Shown: positions 23,030 through 30,713 of the stretch, one piece after another
Layout of the letters: each line of letters opens with the position of its first letter
How positions within the stretch are numbered: position 1 is the first letter of the stretch
Assembly (NCBI GenBank): GCA_025057955.1
Contig: JANXER010000013.1
Span: forward strand, 1 to 32,852
Direction: 5' to 3'
DNA from: Candidatus Methanomethylicaceae archaeon
GTDB lineage: Archaea > Thermoproteota > Methanomethylicia > Methanomethylicales > Methanomethylicaceae
DNA: 32,852 nucleotides
The notes under the pieces: generated by a model
What the model saw: the letters and a program-made list of their open reading frames with translations, nothing else
Told to the model about the DNA's origin: nothing
The model's database searches: none
Position numbers and translations under genes: made by a program

Positions 23030-24857
23030 ATTTATAATATGCAAAGGCGAAGGGGAGAAGCTCATCTCAATTAAGAGGGAAGATAGAGTTCACATGGCTA
23101 TATTTGGCATGCCTGGATCTGGAAAATCCACATTCATGCTCTTTCAGATATATCAGCATATAGAAAAAGGAGATGGAATTTGTGTTATAGATCCTCATGG
23201 GGATTTAATTAAGAAAACCCTTTCCATTATACCTAAAGAGAAATGGAATAATGTAGTTTACATTGATCCAATAACTGCCTTCAAGTATGGAAGAGTTATT
23301 AAAATTGCTCTTTTAGAGTGTAAAGATCCATTAAAAAAGCCTCTAATTGCCATGGGTTTTGTGGATTCAATGAAGAAGCTTTATGGAGAATTCTGGGGTC
23401 CAAGGCTTGAGAGAATTTTGTTGAATGCCATATATGCTGTTATGGATCAACCAGATTCAAGGCTTAGCTATTTATATGATATGCTCATAGATTCTCGGAA
23501 AAGAGATAAGCTTCTCTCAAATGTGAAGGATGAAAAAGTCATAAAATATTGGATGAATGAATTTCCGCTTCTAAAAGATGAAGCTCCAACTGTCGTTACT
23601 AATAAAGTATATAGACTTGTTCAAGAGAAGCTACTTGCTCCTATGTTTGATTGTTCTAAATCATCCATAAATTTCAGAGAATGTATGGATGCTGGAAAAA
23701 TTATATTGATAAATCTTTCAGAGGGCAATTTAACAACAGAAGTAGCTAATTTCCTAGGAGCTTTAATATTGAATAAAATATATCAAGAAGGCATGACTAG
23801 AGAGGAAATTCCAGAGGAAAGTAGAAAACCCTTTTATGTATATGTTGATGAAGCTTATAGATTTGTTACTGATTCCATTAAAGATATGCTTCAAGCTTTA
23901 AGAAAATATAAAATATACATAACATTAGCAGCTCAATATTTGAGCCAATTTGATAGAGAAGGAGGGAAGGATAAAACATTAACAAAAGCCATACCTCAAT
24001 TATGTGATGCCATAATTTCCTTCTCAGTTGGAGGAGAGACTGCAGAGGAATTAGAGCAATATTTCAAACCCATATTTCGCTATATAACAAGGGATACATT
24101 GATGACTTTAATGAGACATCAAATGGCCTTTTCCATAAGGAGAGGAAATGAAAGATACGTTAATACTGGAATGTGTATAGATATTTCCAATAAAAAAATT
24201 TCAAAGCCAGATGAAGTAATTAAGCATTCTCTTTCCATATATGGTAAGCAAATTTTCATGGAAGTAAACGATTCCATTCCTTCGCCAGATATAAGCCCTA
24301 TATGCTTCTCAATTCTATCCTTCATTTACTATAGGAGAGAACCAACACCAATTAATGTAATAGAGAATGAGCTAAAGCATTTTTTCAAACGAGAAATAAG
24401 AAATGCCATAAATGAGCTATTGTATGATGGAATGATTTATATTTCAGGAAAAGAGCTTGCTCTAACAGCAACATCCTACTATAAATTCAAGGAATTTCCC
24501 ATGGGAGATTTCATAACAATTCAAGCCATTGGAAGTTTTGTTAGAAGGGAAAGGATGAAGGGATGTTATTGCATTGTAAATACCATGAAGCCTTATGTTA
24601 TAGTTTATCCTCCAAGATATCTTAATGAAGGTAGAATAGATCCATACGTTTGGGATTATTCAAATAGATATATAGCTTACTTTTGCTCATATGGAAAGAA
24701 GCCAAAGCTTAATTATAATATTCCCATAAAGCTTATAGTTCCTTCTGAATTGGAAAATAGCTCACTGAAAATTACTTCTTTTGAGAAGCCTCGCCCTTCT
24801 TATAGTGATAGATCATGTTTGCCCTCGAGAAATCAGCAAGCTCAAACTCATTTGTAA
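23019..24857 (+). CDS. VirD4/TraG-like coupling ATPase (soluble form)
   Basis: This 612-aa motor is of the type IV secretion coupling-protein group. It has the Walker A GMPGSGKST (30-38), the strand ICVIDPHGDL shortly after, the Walker B FYVYVDEAYRF (272-282) and the downstream motif LAAQYLSQF. A winged-helix-like region follows in the last 180 residues. No membrane span precedes the P-loop, unlike classical VirD4; the preceding gene carries two. It would feed DNA into the secretion channel. The last 86 bp overlap the end of nuoI on the opposite strand, so the final residues are antisense to a conserved gene and probably not functionally constrained. A HerA repair helicase is a weaker alternative because the DPHGDL and VDEA contexts are those of the TraG/VirD4 and archaeal conjugation proteins. 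Confidence 0.82.
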   Translation: MDDEFIICKGEGEKLISIKREDRVHMAIFGMPGSGKSTFMLFQIYQHIEKGDGICVIDPHGDLIKKTLSIIPKEKWNNVVYIDPITAFKYGRVIKIALLECKDPLKKPLIAMGFVDSMKKLYGEFWGPRLERILLNAIYAVMDQPDSRLSYLYDMLIDSRKRDKLLSNVKDEKVIKYWMNEFPLLKDEAPTVVTNKVYRLVQEKLLAPMFDCSKSSINFRECMDAGKIILINLSEGNLTTEVANFLGALILNKIYQEGMTREEIPEESRKPFYVYVDEAYRFVTDSIKDMLQALRKYKIYITLAAQYLSQFDREGGKDKTLTKAIPQLCDAIISFSVGGETAEELEQYFKPIFRYITRDTLMTLMRHQMAFSIRRGNERYVNTGMCIDISNKKISKPDEVIKHSLSIYGKQIFMEVNDSIPSPDISPICFSILSFIYYRREPTPINVIENELKHFFKREIRNAINELLYDGMIYISGKELALTATSYYKFKEFPMGDFITIQAIGSFVRRERMKGCYCIVNTMKPYVIVYPPRYLNEGRIDPYVWDYSNRYIAYFCSYGKKPKLNYNIPIKLIVPSELENSSLKITSFEKPRPSYSDRSCLPSRNQQAQTHL

Positions 24858-25131
24858 TTATGATTGCTTTTTTTGGGCATGCATCTGCACATTCAGCACA
24901 GAATATGCATCTATCAAGCCAATATATAATCCCTGCATCTGGACCTTTGGGAATCATCTTTATGGCAGAGGTTGGACAAGCATTTTGACAGAGGACGCAT
25001 AAGACGCATTTACTCATATCCCATATTGGCTTCCCTCTTAATCCCGGTGGAACAATGCCTGGCTCAAATGGATATTTTATTGTTACTGGCTTTTTTAAAA
25101 CTTGCTTAATAGCTTCTTTTAGAAGACTCAT
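24772..25131 (-). CDS. nuoI: Complex-I-like 2[4Fe-4S] subunit (NuoI/EchF type)
   Basis: This small polyferredoxin-like subunit (119 aa) carries electrons between the donor and the small subunit of the complex. Two complete clusters are seen: C42-x2-C45-x2-C48-x3-C52-P and C75-x2-C78-x2-C81-x3-C85-P. I start at the ATG at 25131, just behind the stop of nuoH and seven bases behind a GGTGG ribosome site; the in-frame start at 25146 overlaps nuoH. It is the last gene of the leftward half-operon. Its 3' end overlaps the VirD4-like gene from the other strand by 86 bp. Confidence 0.92.
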   Translation of the reverse strand: MSLLKEAIKQVLKKPVTIKYPFEPGIVPPGLRGKPIWDMSKCVLCVLCQNACPTSAIKMIPKGPDAGIIYWLDRCIFCAECADACPKKAIIITNEFELADFSRANMIYHYKKGEASQKK

Positions 25132-25132
25132 A

Positions 25133-26086
25133 TTAATCCACCCCAAATTGTATTAGCATTATTTGAAATATCATTAGTGGAAGTAAATAACTCCACATGC
25201 CTGAGGTAACTTGATCTATTCTAAATCTTGCAAAAATTCCTCTTATGAGTGACATTATTAATAAGATAATCACACTCTTTATTAATAGAACAACTAAGGG
25301 TGGCAGGAAATATATTTGCACTCCTCCGCCTAAATATATTGAAGATATTAGCATGGATGCCATTAATAGCTCAAGATTCTTTCCTAATCTCAATAATGCT
25401 AACTTTCTACCTCCATATTCCGTCATCCATCCTGCGACTATTTCAGTCTCAGCCTCTGGTATATCAAATGGTATTCTCTCCAATTCAGCTATAAGGCTTA
25501 TTAACATTACTGCAAAGCCTATTGGCTGAAGCCAAAGGAACCATGCAGAATGCTCTATTTGCCACTCTACTATTTTCGATAGCGAAAGAGAACCCACAAC
25601 AATTGCAGGGCCTATCATGGAAAGTCCAAGAGGTATTTCATAGCTAAGCATTTGAAGCGCTGCTCTAACACTGCCAACCCTACTAAAATTATTTGCTGAA
25701 CTCCATCCAGCTAAAAATACAGAGAGAGTTACCATTGCTGATAGAAACATTAAGAATATAATATCCCCTTCAAAGCTAATAATTGCTCTTCCGTTCAATG
25801 GGATTACACTAAGCATTATCAGAGGAATGGCTGTATAGACGATTGGAGTTATGGAGAAAATTGTCCTCTCACATGCTGCAGGAGTTATATCTTCCTTGGA
25901 TAATAGCTTGAGAAAGTCGGCAAATGGTTGTAATACTCCAGAAGGTCCAGTATATAATGGACCATAACGTCCTTGAATTCTTGCAAAGAACTTTCTATCA
26001 ATCCATTCATATATGAAGGAAATGGTAATTAGAAATAAAAAGCCAGGAAATATTAAAAGGTTTATTAATTCTCCAAGCAATTTCAA
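25133..26086 (-). CDS. nuoH: Complex-I-like membrane subunit H (quinone/hydrogenase-site channel)
   Basis: This 317-aa integral membrane protein couples the redox arm to the antiporter-like subunits. It shows the family signatures FARIQGRYGPLYTGPSGVLQ with QPFADFLKLLSKED, then RVGSVRAALQMLSYEIPLGL, and ELERIPFDIPEAETEIVAGW with MTEYGG. The IPFDIPEAETE form is nearer to the group 4 hydrogenase/Fpo version than to bacterial NuoH. It overlaps nuoD by four bases (ATGA). About eight hydrophobic helices are present. Confidence 0.95.
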   Translation of the reverse strand: MKLLGELINLLIFPGFLFLITISFIYEWIDRKFFARIQGRYGPLYTGPSGVLQPFADFLKLLSKEDITPAACERTIFSITPIVYTAIPLIMLSVIPLNGRAIISFEGDIIFLMFLSAMVTLSVFLAGWSSANNFSRVGSVRAALQMLSYEIPLGLSMIGPAIVVGSLSLSKIVEWQIEHSAWFLWLQPIGFAVMLISLIAELERIPFDIPEAETEIVAGWMTEYGGRKLALLRLGKNLELLMASMLISSIYLGGGVQIYFLPPLVVLLIKSVIILLIMSLIRGIFARFRIDQVTSGMWSYLLPLMIFQIMLIQFGVD

Positions 26087-27192
26087 ACCCTCTTTACTAA
26101 TATTCTATCCATACATGAGAAACAAGGATCAATTCCAGCTAATATTAATGGTACATCAGCAATATGTGCGCCTATTAATGTCTTACAAACTGAAAGAAGA
26201 TTTCCAAGAGTAGGCGCTCTAACTTTATGGCGCTCTGGTTTTACTGTTCCATTGGATTTTGTATAATGTATGAGCTCTCCTCTTGGTGCCTCCACTCTTC
26301 CAAGCGACTCATTTGGAGGAAATGTTCTAGGAGCTTTTATCCTTATTTCTCCAGAGGGCATATGATCTAAGCAATATCTAATTATATTTGCACTCTCTAT
26401 CATTTCTTCACATCTAACTATTGTTCTAGCGAATACATCACAACCATCATTAACAATAACATTGAAAGGTATTTCATCATATACAAGATAAGGATCATCC
26501 TTTCTAACATCATTCTTTATTCCACTCGCTCTTAAGGTTGGACCAATTGCACAAGTTGCAATAGCATCACTTGGCTTCAAGATGCCTACGCCTCTTGTTC
26601 TCTTTATAAAGGTGGGCTCATTTTCCAGAGCTTTTATATAACCCTTCATATCGCTTTCGAATCTATCCAAGAATTTTCTAATTTTATTAGCTTGTTCATC
26701 TGTTATATCCCTTCTCACTCCTCCTATGGTATTAATAGCATGGGTTACTCTATTTCCAGAGATTTCCTCCATCAAGTCCATTATTATTTCTCGCTCCTTC
26801 CACATATACATGAACATAGTATCATATCCAGCTTCATGTGCTGCAATTCCAACCCATAGGGAATGGCTATGTAATCTCTCCAACTCAGCCATTATTACTC
26901 TAATATGTTTTGCCCTAGGAGGTATTTCTAATGGTGTTAATCCTTCCACAGCTTGAGTATAGCATGTGGTATGCGCATGAGAGCATATACCACAGATTCT
27001 CTCTGCTAAGTATAAATCGTGAAGATAGGTATTATTCTCAAAGGCTTTTTCAAGGCCTCTATGTACATATCCTATCCTTGGCTTAACATTAACTACAAAA
27101 TCTCCATCAACCTCTAGTAGAAAATACTCTGGCTCTTTAAGTGCAGGATGTTGTGGTCCTACTGGTATTTTTATTGTGCTTCCATAGCTCAT
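26083..27192 (-). CDS. nuoD: [NiFe]-hydrogenase large subunit of a complex-I-like complex (NuoD homologue)
   Basis: The 369-aa protein is homologous to NuoD/FpoD and to the large subunits of group 4 hydrogenases. Both NiFe-binding motifs are intact: the N-terminal ERICGICSHAH (C67, C70, H74) and the C-terminal DPCFSCMDR (C357, C360). Typical NuoD and FpoD proteins have lost these cysteines, so this one should bind a NiFe centre and make or use H2. Only six residues follow DPCFSCMDR, so there is no C-terminal extension to be cleaved by a maturation protease; some group 4 enzymes also lack it. The gene overlaps nuoC by four bases. No hyp maturation genes are in the window. Confidence 0.93.
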   Translation of the reverse strand: MSYGSTIKIPVGPQHPALKEPEYFLLEVDGDFVVNVKPRIGYVHRGLEKAFENNTYLHDLYLAERICGICSHAHTTCYTQAVEGLTPLEIPPRAKHIRVIMAELERLHSHSLWVGIAAHEAGYDTMFMYMWKEREIIMDLMEEISGNRVTHAINTIGGVRRDITDEQANKIRKFLDRFESDMKGYIKALENEPTFIKRTRGVGILKPSDAIATCAIGPTLRASGIKNDVRKDDPYLVYDEIPFNVIVNDGCDVFARTIVRCEEMIESANIIRYCLDHMPSGEIRIKAPRTFPPNESLGRVEAPRGELIHYTKSNGTVKPERHKVRAPTLGNLLSVCKTLIGAHIADVPLILAGIDPCFSCMDRILVKRV

Positions 27193-27647
27193 TTCTTAAG
27201 ACCCTCCCTCAACTGCTCTATAGTATATTCCTTTCTAAGAGGATAAATTCCCTCAGGCCATCCCTCTGGCAATATTAATGGAGATAAATCTGGATGACCT
27301 TCAAATACTATTCCAAACATATCGTGAACCTCTTGCTCATAGAATATTGCACCAGGTACTATATCTGTTATGGTTGGCACCCTTAAGTCCTCCCTAGGTA
27401 TACTTATCTTAATAGTAATGGCCACAGAATTATTATAAGCAAAATGATATAGTAGCTCCATTTCCTTTCCTGTATCTATCCCAGTTATGGTTGATAGATG
27501 TTTTATATTAAGATCATTAACTAAGAATGATAAAAATTTCTTCATATCCTCTCTTTTTATTTTAATGAATATTCTTCTATCCCTTGGTTTTTTGAATTCT
27601 AAATATTCATCCTTCATTTGCTCAATTCTTTTTATTGGATCCTCCAT
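27189..27647 (-). CDS. nuoC: Complex-I-like 30-kDa subunit C
   Basis: The protein (152 aa from the ATG at 27647; an in-frame GTG at 27656 would add three residues) has the family signature EQEVHDMFGIVFEGHPDLSP followed by LILPEGWPEG and PLRKEY. It is a structural partner of subunit D in the hydrophilic arm and binds no cofactor. The stretch before the ATG holds repeated GGTGG ribosome-site-like bases. It overlaps both its neighbours, showing tight coupling with nuoB and nuoD. Confidence 0.93.
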   Translation of the reverse strand: MEDPIKRIEQMKDEYLEFKKPRDRRIFIKIKREDMKKFLSFLVNDLNIKHLSTITGIDTGKEMELLYHFAYNNSVAITIKISIPREDLRVPTITDIVPGAIFYEQEVHDMFGIVFEGHPDLSPLILPEGWPEGIYPLRKEYTIEQLREGLKK

Positions 27648-28068
27648 TACCACCACCTATTTTCTCAAAAAGTTTAGCAATTCCATTTATTATAGCCTCA
27701 GGCTTAGGCGGACAACCTGGTATATAAACATCTACAGGTATAATGCTATCCACCCCTCCATATACGCTATAGCTATCTTTGAATGGTCCTCCACTAATGG
27801 CACAAGTTCCTATGGCTACAACAAACTTTGGATCAGGCATTTGCTTATATACCCTTAGAACCCTTTTAGCCACTTGTACGGTTATAGGACCAGTAACACC
27901 AAGAATATCTGCATGTCTTGGGCTTCCCTTTAATAGAATTCCAAACCTTTCAACATCATATCTAGGAGTGATGGCAGCAACGAACTCTATATCACATCCA
28001 TTACATCCTCCAGTATTGAAGTGTATAAGCCATGGAGATTTTAATCTTGCCCATTTTATTATGGACAT
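27622..28068 (-). CDS. nuoB: [NiFe]-hydrogenase-type small subunit (NuoB homologue)
   Basis: This 148-aa protein carries the proximal [4Fe-4S] cluster. Its ligands are C22 and C25 in NTGGCNGCDIE, C89 in GTCAISGG and C119 in PGCPPKPE. The C-x2-C spacing of the first pair is that of group 4 hydrogenases; NuoB and FpoB have two adjacent cysteines at this place. It therefore agrees with the intact NiFe ligands of the large subunit. The start ATG overlaps the stop of nuoA by one base (TAATG). The Gly/Asn-rich tail (GGGNGGSNKKN) is a variable end. Confidence 0.94.
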   Translation of the reverse strand: MSIIKWARLKSPWLIHFNTGGCNGCDIEFVAAITPRYDVERFGILLKGSPRHADILGVTGPITVQVAKRVLRVYKQMPDPKFVVAIGTCAISGGPFKDSYSVYGGVDSIIPVDVYIPGCPPKPEAIINGIAKLFEKIGGGNGGSNKKN

Positions 28069-28400
28069 TATTTATGCAAACCTCCAAGGACTAATATTAA
28101 AATAGAGGCAAAAGCCACTATGGAGTATATGCCTGGAATAATTCCTCTTTCGAAGAATGATATTGCCATCATGTAAGTTATTACATCAAAGATTAGAAAA
28201 TAGAGCGCAAATATTAAGAACTTCTCCAGATTTATTCTTGCCTCTTCAACTGATAAATCTTCACCACAAGCATAAGGTGTTAATTTTTCAGGATCTTTTT
28301 GGCTCTTTTGAGAGATATTTCCACCTATTAAGAAGATGAACACCACTAGTAAAATCGCAGAGAGAACTACCATCGGTAGCATTAGATTTTCCATCACCAT
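28068..28400 (-). CDS. nuoA: Complex-I-like membrane subunit A
   Basis: The 110-aa protein has three hydrophobic helices and the loop signature TPYACGEDLSVEEARINLEK before FLIFDV, matching the YECG loop of NuoA/FpoA. It starts the leftward half-operon. ATG 28400 lies 30 nt from the centre of the symmetric TATA box, giving an almost leaderless mRNA; ATG 28394 is a possible alternative. NuoA is a normal part of complex I and Fpo but not of the well-studied hydrogenases Ech, Mbh and Hyc, so its pairing with hydrogenase-type B and D subunits is notable. Confidence 0.88.
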   Translation of the reverse strand: MVMENLMLPMVVLSAILLVVFIFLIGGNISQKSQKDPEKLTPYACGEDLSVEEARINLEKFLIFALYFLIFDVITYMMAISFFERGIIPGIYSIVAFASILILVLGGLHK

Positions 28401-28423
28401 ATACTATCACTATGAGGCCAACA

Positions 28424-28437
28424 TTTATATATATAAA
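28424..28437. promoter_or_regulatory. Symmetric bidirectional TATA box of the hydrogenase/complex I operons
   Basis: TTTATATATATAAA is a perfect 14-bp palindrome in the 64-bp spacer between the nuoA and nuoJ starts. Its centre is about 30 nt from ATG 28400 on the minus strand and 34 nt from ATG 28465 on the plus strand. I see no other TATA candidate in the spacer, so one box probably serves both directions. Confidence 0.7.
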
Positions 28438-28464
28438 CGATTAATATAAGTCTTTTGTAGGAGG

Positions 28465-28719
28465 ATGACCAAGACGGACTTACTACAGCTTACTCTTATT
28501 ATATTAACTATAATATTTGCCATTGGAACGATAGAAATTAAGAAACTTATCTATGCCGTTATATCTTTTTGTGCCATGTGTATAACCATAGGTGCTCTCT
28601 ATTGGCTCCTAGATGCTCATTATATTGCAGTTTATCAATTATTACTCTACGCTGGGGGAATAGTTACATTATTCATAGCTGCAATTACTCTCACTTCATT
28701 AAAGGAGGAGAGGAAATAA
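28465..28719 (+). CDS. nuoJ: Complex-I-like subunit J, N-terminal half
   Basis: This 84-aa protein matches the first three helices of NuoJ, with the signature YIAVYQLLLYAGGIVTLFIA. The second half is a separate gene directly behind it, as in methanogen Fpo (two-part J). The ATG touches an AGGAGG sequence, too close for a working ribosome site, so a leaderless start from the shared TATA box is more likely. First gene of the rightward half-operon. Confidence 0.9.
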   Translation: MTKTDLLQLTLIILTIIFAIGTIEIKKLIYAVISFCAMCITIGALYWLLDAHYIAVYQLLLYAGGIVTLFIAAITLTSLKEERK

Positions 28720-28986
28720 ATGGAAAAAATATCGATATTTGGATTGATTTTAACAGCCATTGTGGTATTAACTTTAGTATTTACCATATTTAGCAAGCCC
28801 TTTCCTGCCTTTCAATATGCCGAAAATATTAATCTTGTTGATGTTGAATCTGATATAGGGAAGCGTTATAGTGAATTTATGTGGGGAGAGCGCTGGCAGG
28901 ACTTAATAGCACAAGCTTTTGTTATGTTTACAGCTGCAGCATCTTGTCTAGCTATATTTACGCCTAGGAGAGGATCGAAGGAATGA
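28720..28986 (+). CDS. Complex-I-like subunit J, C-terminal half
   Basis: This 88-aa protein has one hydrophobic helix at each end (about 5-25 and 60-80) with a polar segment carrying ENINLVDVESDIGKRYSEFM between them. Position and topology fit the second half of NuoJ/FpoJ. It begins on the base after the stop of the first half, behind a GGAGGAGAGG ribosome site, and overlaps nuoK by four bases. Confidence 0.78.
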   Translation: MEKISIFGLILTAIVVLTLVFTIFSKPFPAFQYAENINLVDVESDIGKRYSEFMWGERWQDLIAQAFVMFTAAASCLAIFTPRRGSKE

Positions 28987-29285
28987 ATGAATACATTATT
29001 CTTTCATTGGTTCTCTATGCCTTGGGTATGTATTGCTTAGCTACTAAAAGGAATATGATTAGGCTTCTCTTAGGCATTGAAATATTAATAAATGCTGCAA
29101 ATATAAACTTTATAAGTTTCTCAAGAGCTATCCCTGGCTTTATTGATCCATTAGCATACTCCATTGTTACAGTATCCATAGGTCTTGCTGCATCGGTAAC
29201 TGCTGTTGGAGTAATTATATTGGTCTATGCTCATAGACATTATGGAACGCTAGATGTTCGTGTGCTTAAGAGATTAAGAGGATAG
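28983..29285 (+). CDS. nuoK: Complex-I-like subunit K (NuoK/MrpC-type)
   Basis: The 100-aa protein has three helices. The conserved carboxylate of the second helix region is seen in LLLGIEILINAANINFISFS, and the third helix holds VTVSIGLAASVTAVGVIILV. NuoK links subunit J to the antiporter-like subunits in the proton path. It starts at ATG 28983 overlapping the preceding stop (ATGA). Confidence 0.94.
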   Translation: MNEYIILSLVLYALGMYCLATKRNMIRLLLGIEILINAANINFISFSRAIPGFIDPLAYSIVTVSIGLAASVTAVGVIILVYAHRHYGTLDVRVLKRLRG

Positions 29286-29295
29286 GTGATTTGGA

Positions 29296-30708
29296 ATGTT
29301 CTCTCTACCCATCGATACTCTATTAATTTTTGCAATAACCACCCCCGCTCTAGGCTGGCTTTTGGAAAGAGTCAAAAGGGCAAACCTCTGTGGAATTTAT
29401 GCTGCAATAGGACTAGCAATTGTCACATGGGAAATATTATATATGAAAGTTCCATTAAACTCAGGATTAATGTTTATAGATCAGCTTGGAGTTTTCATGG
29501 CACTTGCTTTTTCCATATTAGGCCTCATGGCATGCATATATTCCATAAAGTATATGGAAAGGGATGAAGCTATACCGCTATTTTATTCTCTTCTTCTCTT
29601 GATGATTGCTGGTATGATTGGTTGTGTTTTTGCAGGAGATATGTTTTCCTTCTTCGTCTTTTGGGAAATGATGTGTATTGCCTCTTATACCTTAGTAGCA
29701 TTTAGAAGGGAGAAGTGGGAGCCTGTTGAAGCTGCATTTAAATATCTAATAATGAGTTCTGCAGGTTCAGCTTCTATTCTATTTGGAATGTCCCTTGTTT
29801 ATGGAATGTGTGGCACTTTAATATTTAATGATTTGTACAAAATACTTTCTAATGTTTCAAATGTATGGATTTATGTTGCTGCAGTATTTATATTCATAGG
29901 GCTTGGCATAAAGAGCGCTATTTTTCCCCTTCATACTTGGCTTCCTGATGCTCATTCAGCAGCTCCTTCTTCCATTTCAGCCATGTTATCTGGTGTGGTT
30001 GTAGAAACTGGAATTTATGCAATATGTAGAATTGGATTCACAGTTTTCTATGGTATTTATAATCAATGGATGGAAATAATTGCTATTTTAAGCATTTTCA
30101 CAATGCTTGTGGGCAATTTAACGCCCCTTCTTCAAACTGATATAAAGAGGCTGCTCGCTTATTCAAGTATTGCTCATATAGGCTATATGTTGGCTGGTGT
30201 TTCCACTGGAACAATATTAGGACTAACGGCTGCATTACTACATATATTCAATCATGCCATAATGAAGGGATCGGCATTCCTTTGCTCGGGAATGATATTA
30301 TATAGATTGGAGACAAGGGAGATGAAGGAGATGGCAGGTATTGGAAGAAAAATGCCAATAACTGCAGCAATTTTTTCACTTTCGCTGTTTTCATTAATTG
30401 GAATGCCTCCTTTAAATGGTTTCATAAGCAAGCTATTGCTTGTAATGGCAACCATAGAGGCAAATATGGCTTGGCTTGGAGCAGCTATAATTATTAATAG
30501 CGCTATCTCTGCTGCTTACTACTTGAGAACAATAAAGGCTCTTCTACAACCAATATCCTCTAAAAAAGTTGAAGAAGCTAGAGAGGGACCAATTATAATG
30601 TTAGCTCCATTGTTGATTTTGGCGTGTTTGATTGTTATATTTGGAATATGGCCTGATGGTTTAATTGAATTTGCTAAATCTGCTGCTAACGTTCTTTTGA
30701 GGGGGTGA
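29296..30708 (+). CDS. Antiporter-like membrane subunit (NuoM/NuoN/MrpD family)
   Basis: The protein is 470 aa with about 14 helices. It has the ion-path residues of the family: Glu in FFVFWEMMCIASY, Lys in GLGIKSAIFPLHTWLPDAH, Lys in TDIKRLLAYSSIAHIGYM and His in LHIFNHAIMKGSAFL. The HTWLPDAHSAAPSSISA segment is closest to the MrpD/MbhH-like branch. The start is ATG 29296 behind GGTGAT. It pumps H+ or Na+; which ion cannot be told from the sequence by eye. It overlaps the next gene frame region at its stop. Confidence 0.92.
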   Translation: MFSLPIDTLLIFAITTPALGWLLERVKRANLCGIYAAIGLAIVTWEILYMKVPLNSGLMFIDQLGVFMALAFSILGLMACIYSIKYMERDEAIPLFYSLLLLMIAGMIGCVFAGDMFSFFVFWEMMCIASYTLVAFRREKWEPVEAAFKYLIMSSAGSASILFGMSLVYGMCGTLIFNDLYKILSNVSNVWIYVAAVFIFIGLGIKSAIFPLHTWLPDAHSAAPSSISAMLSGVVVETGIYAICRIGFTVFYGIYNQWMEIIAILSIFTMLVGNLTPLLQTDIKRLLAYSSIAHIGYMLAGVSTGTILGLTAALLHIFNHAIMKGSAFLCSGMILYRLETREMKEMAGIGRKMPITAAIFSLSLFSLIGMPPLNGFISKLLLVMATIEANMAWLGAAIIINSAISAAYYLRTIKALLQPISSKKVEEAREGPIIMLAPLLILACLIVIFGIWPDGLIEFAKSAANVLLRG

Positions 30709-30713
30709 TTATT

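Noticed and set aside
26083-27192. Ordinary NuoD/FpoD subunit
   Set aside because: Both CxxC pairs and the His of the hydrogenase large subunit are intact, and the partner B subunit has the hydrogenase-type CxxC.
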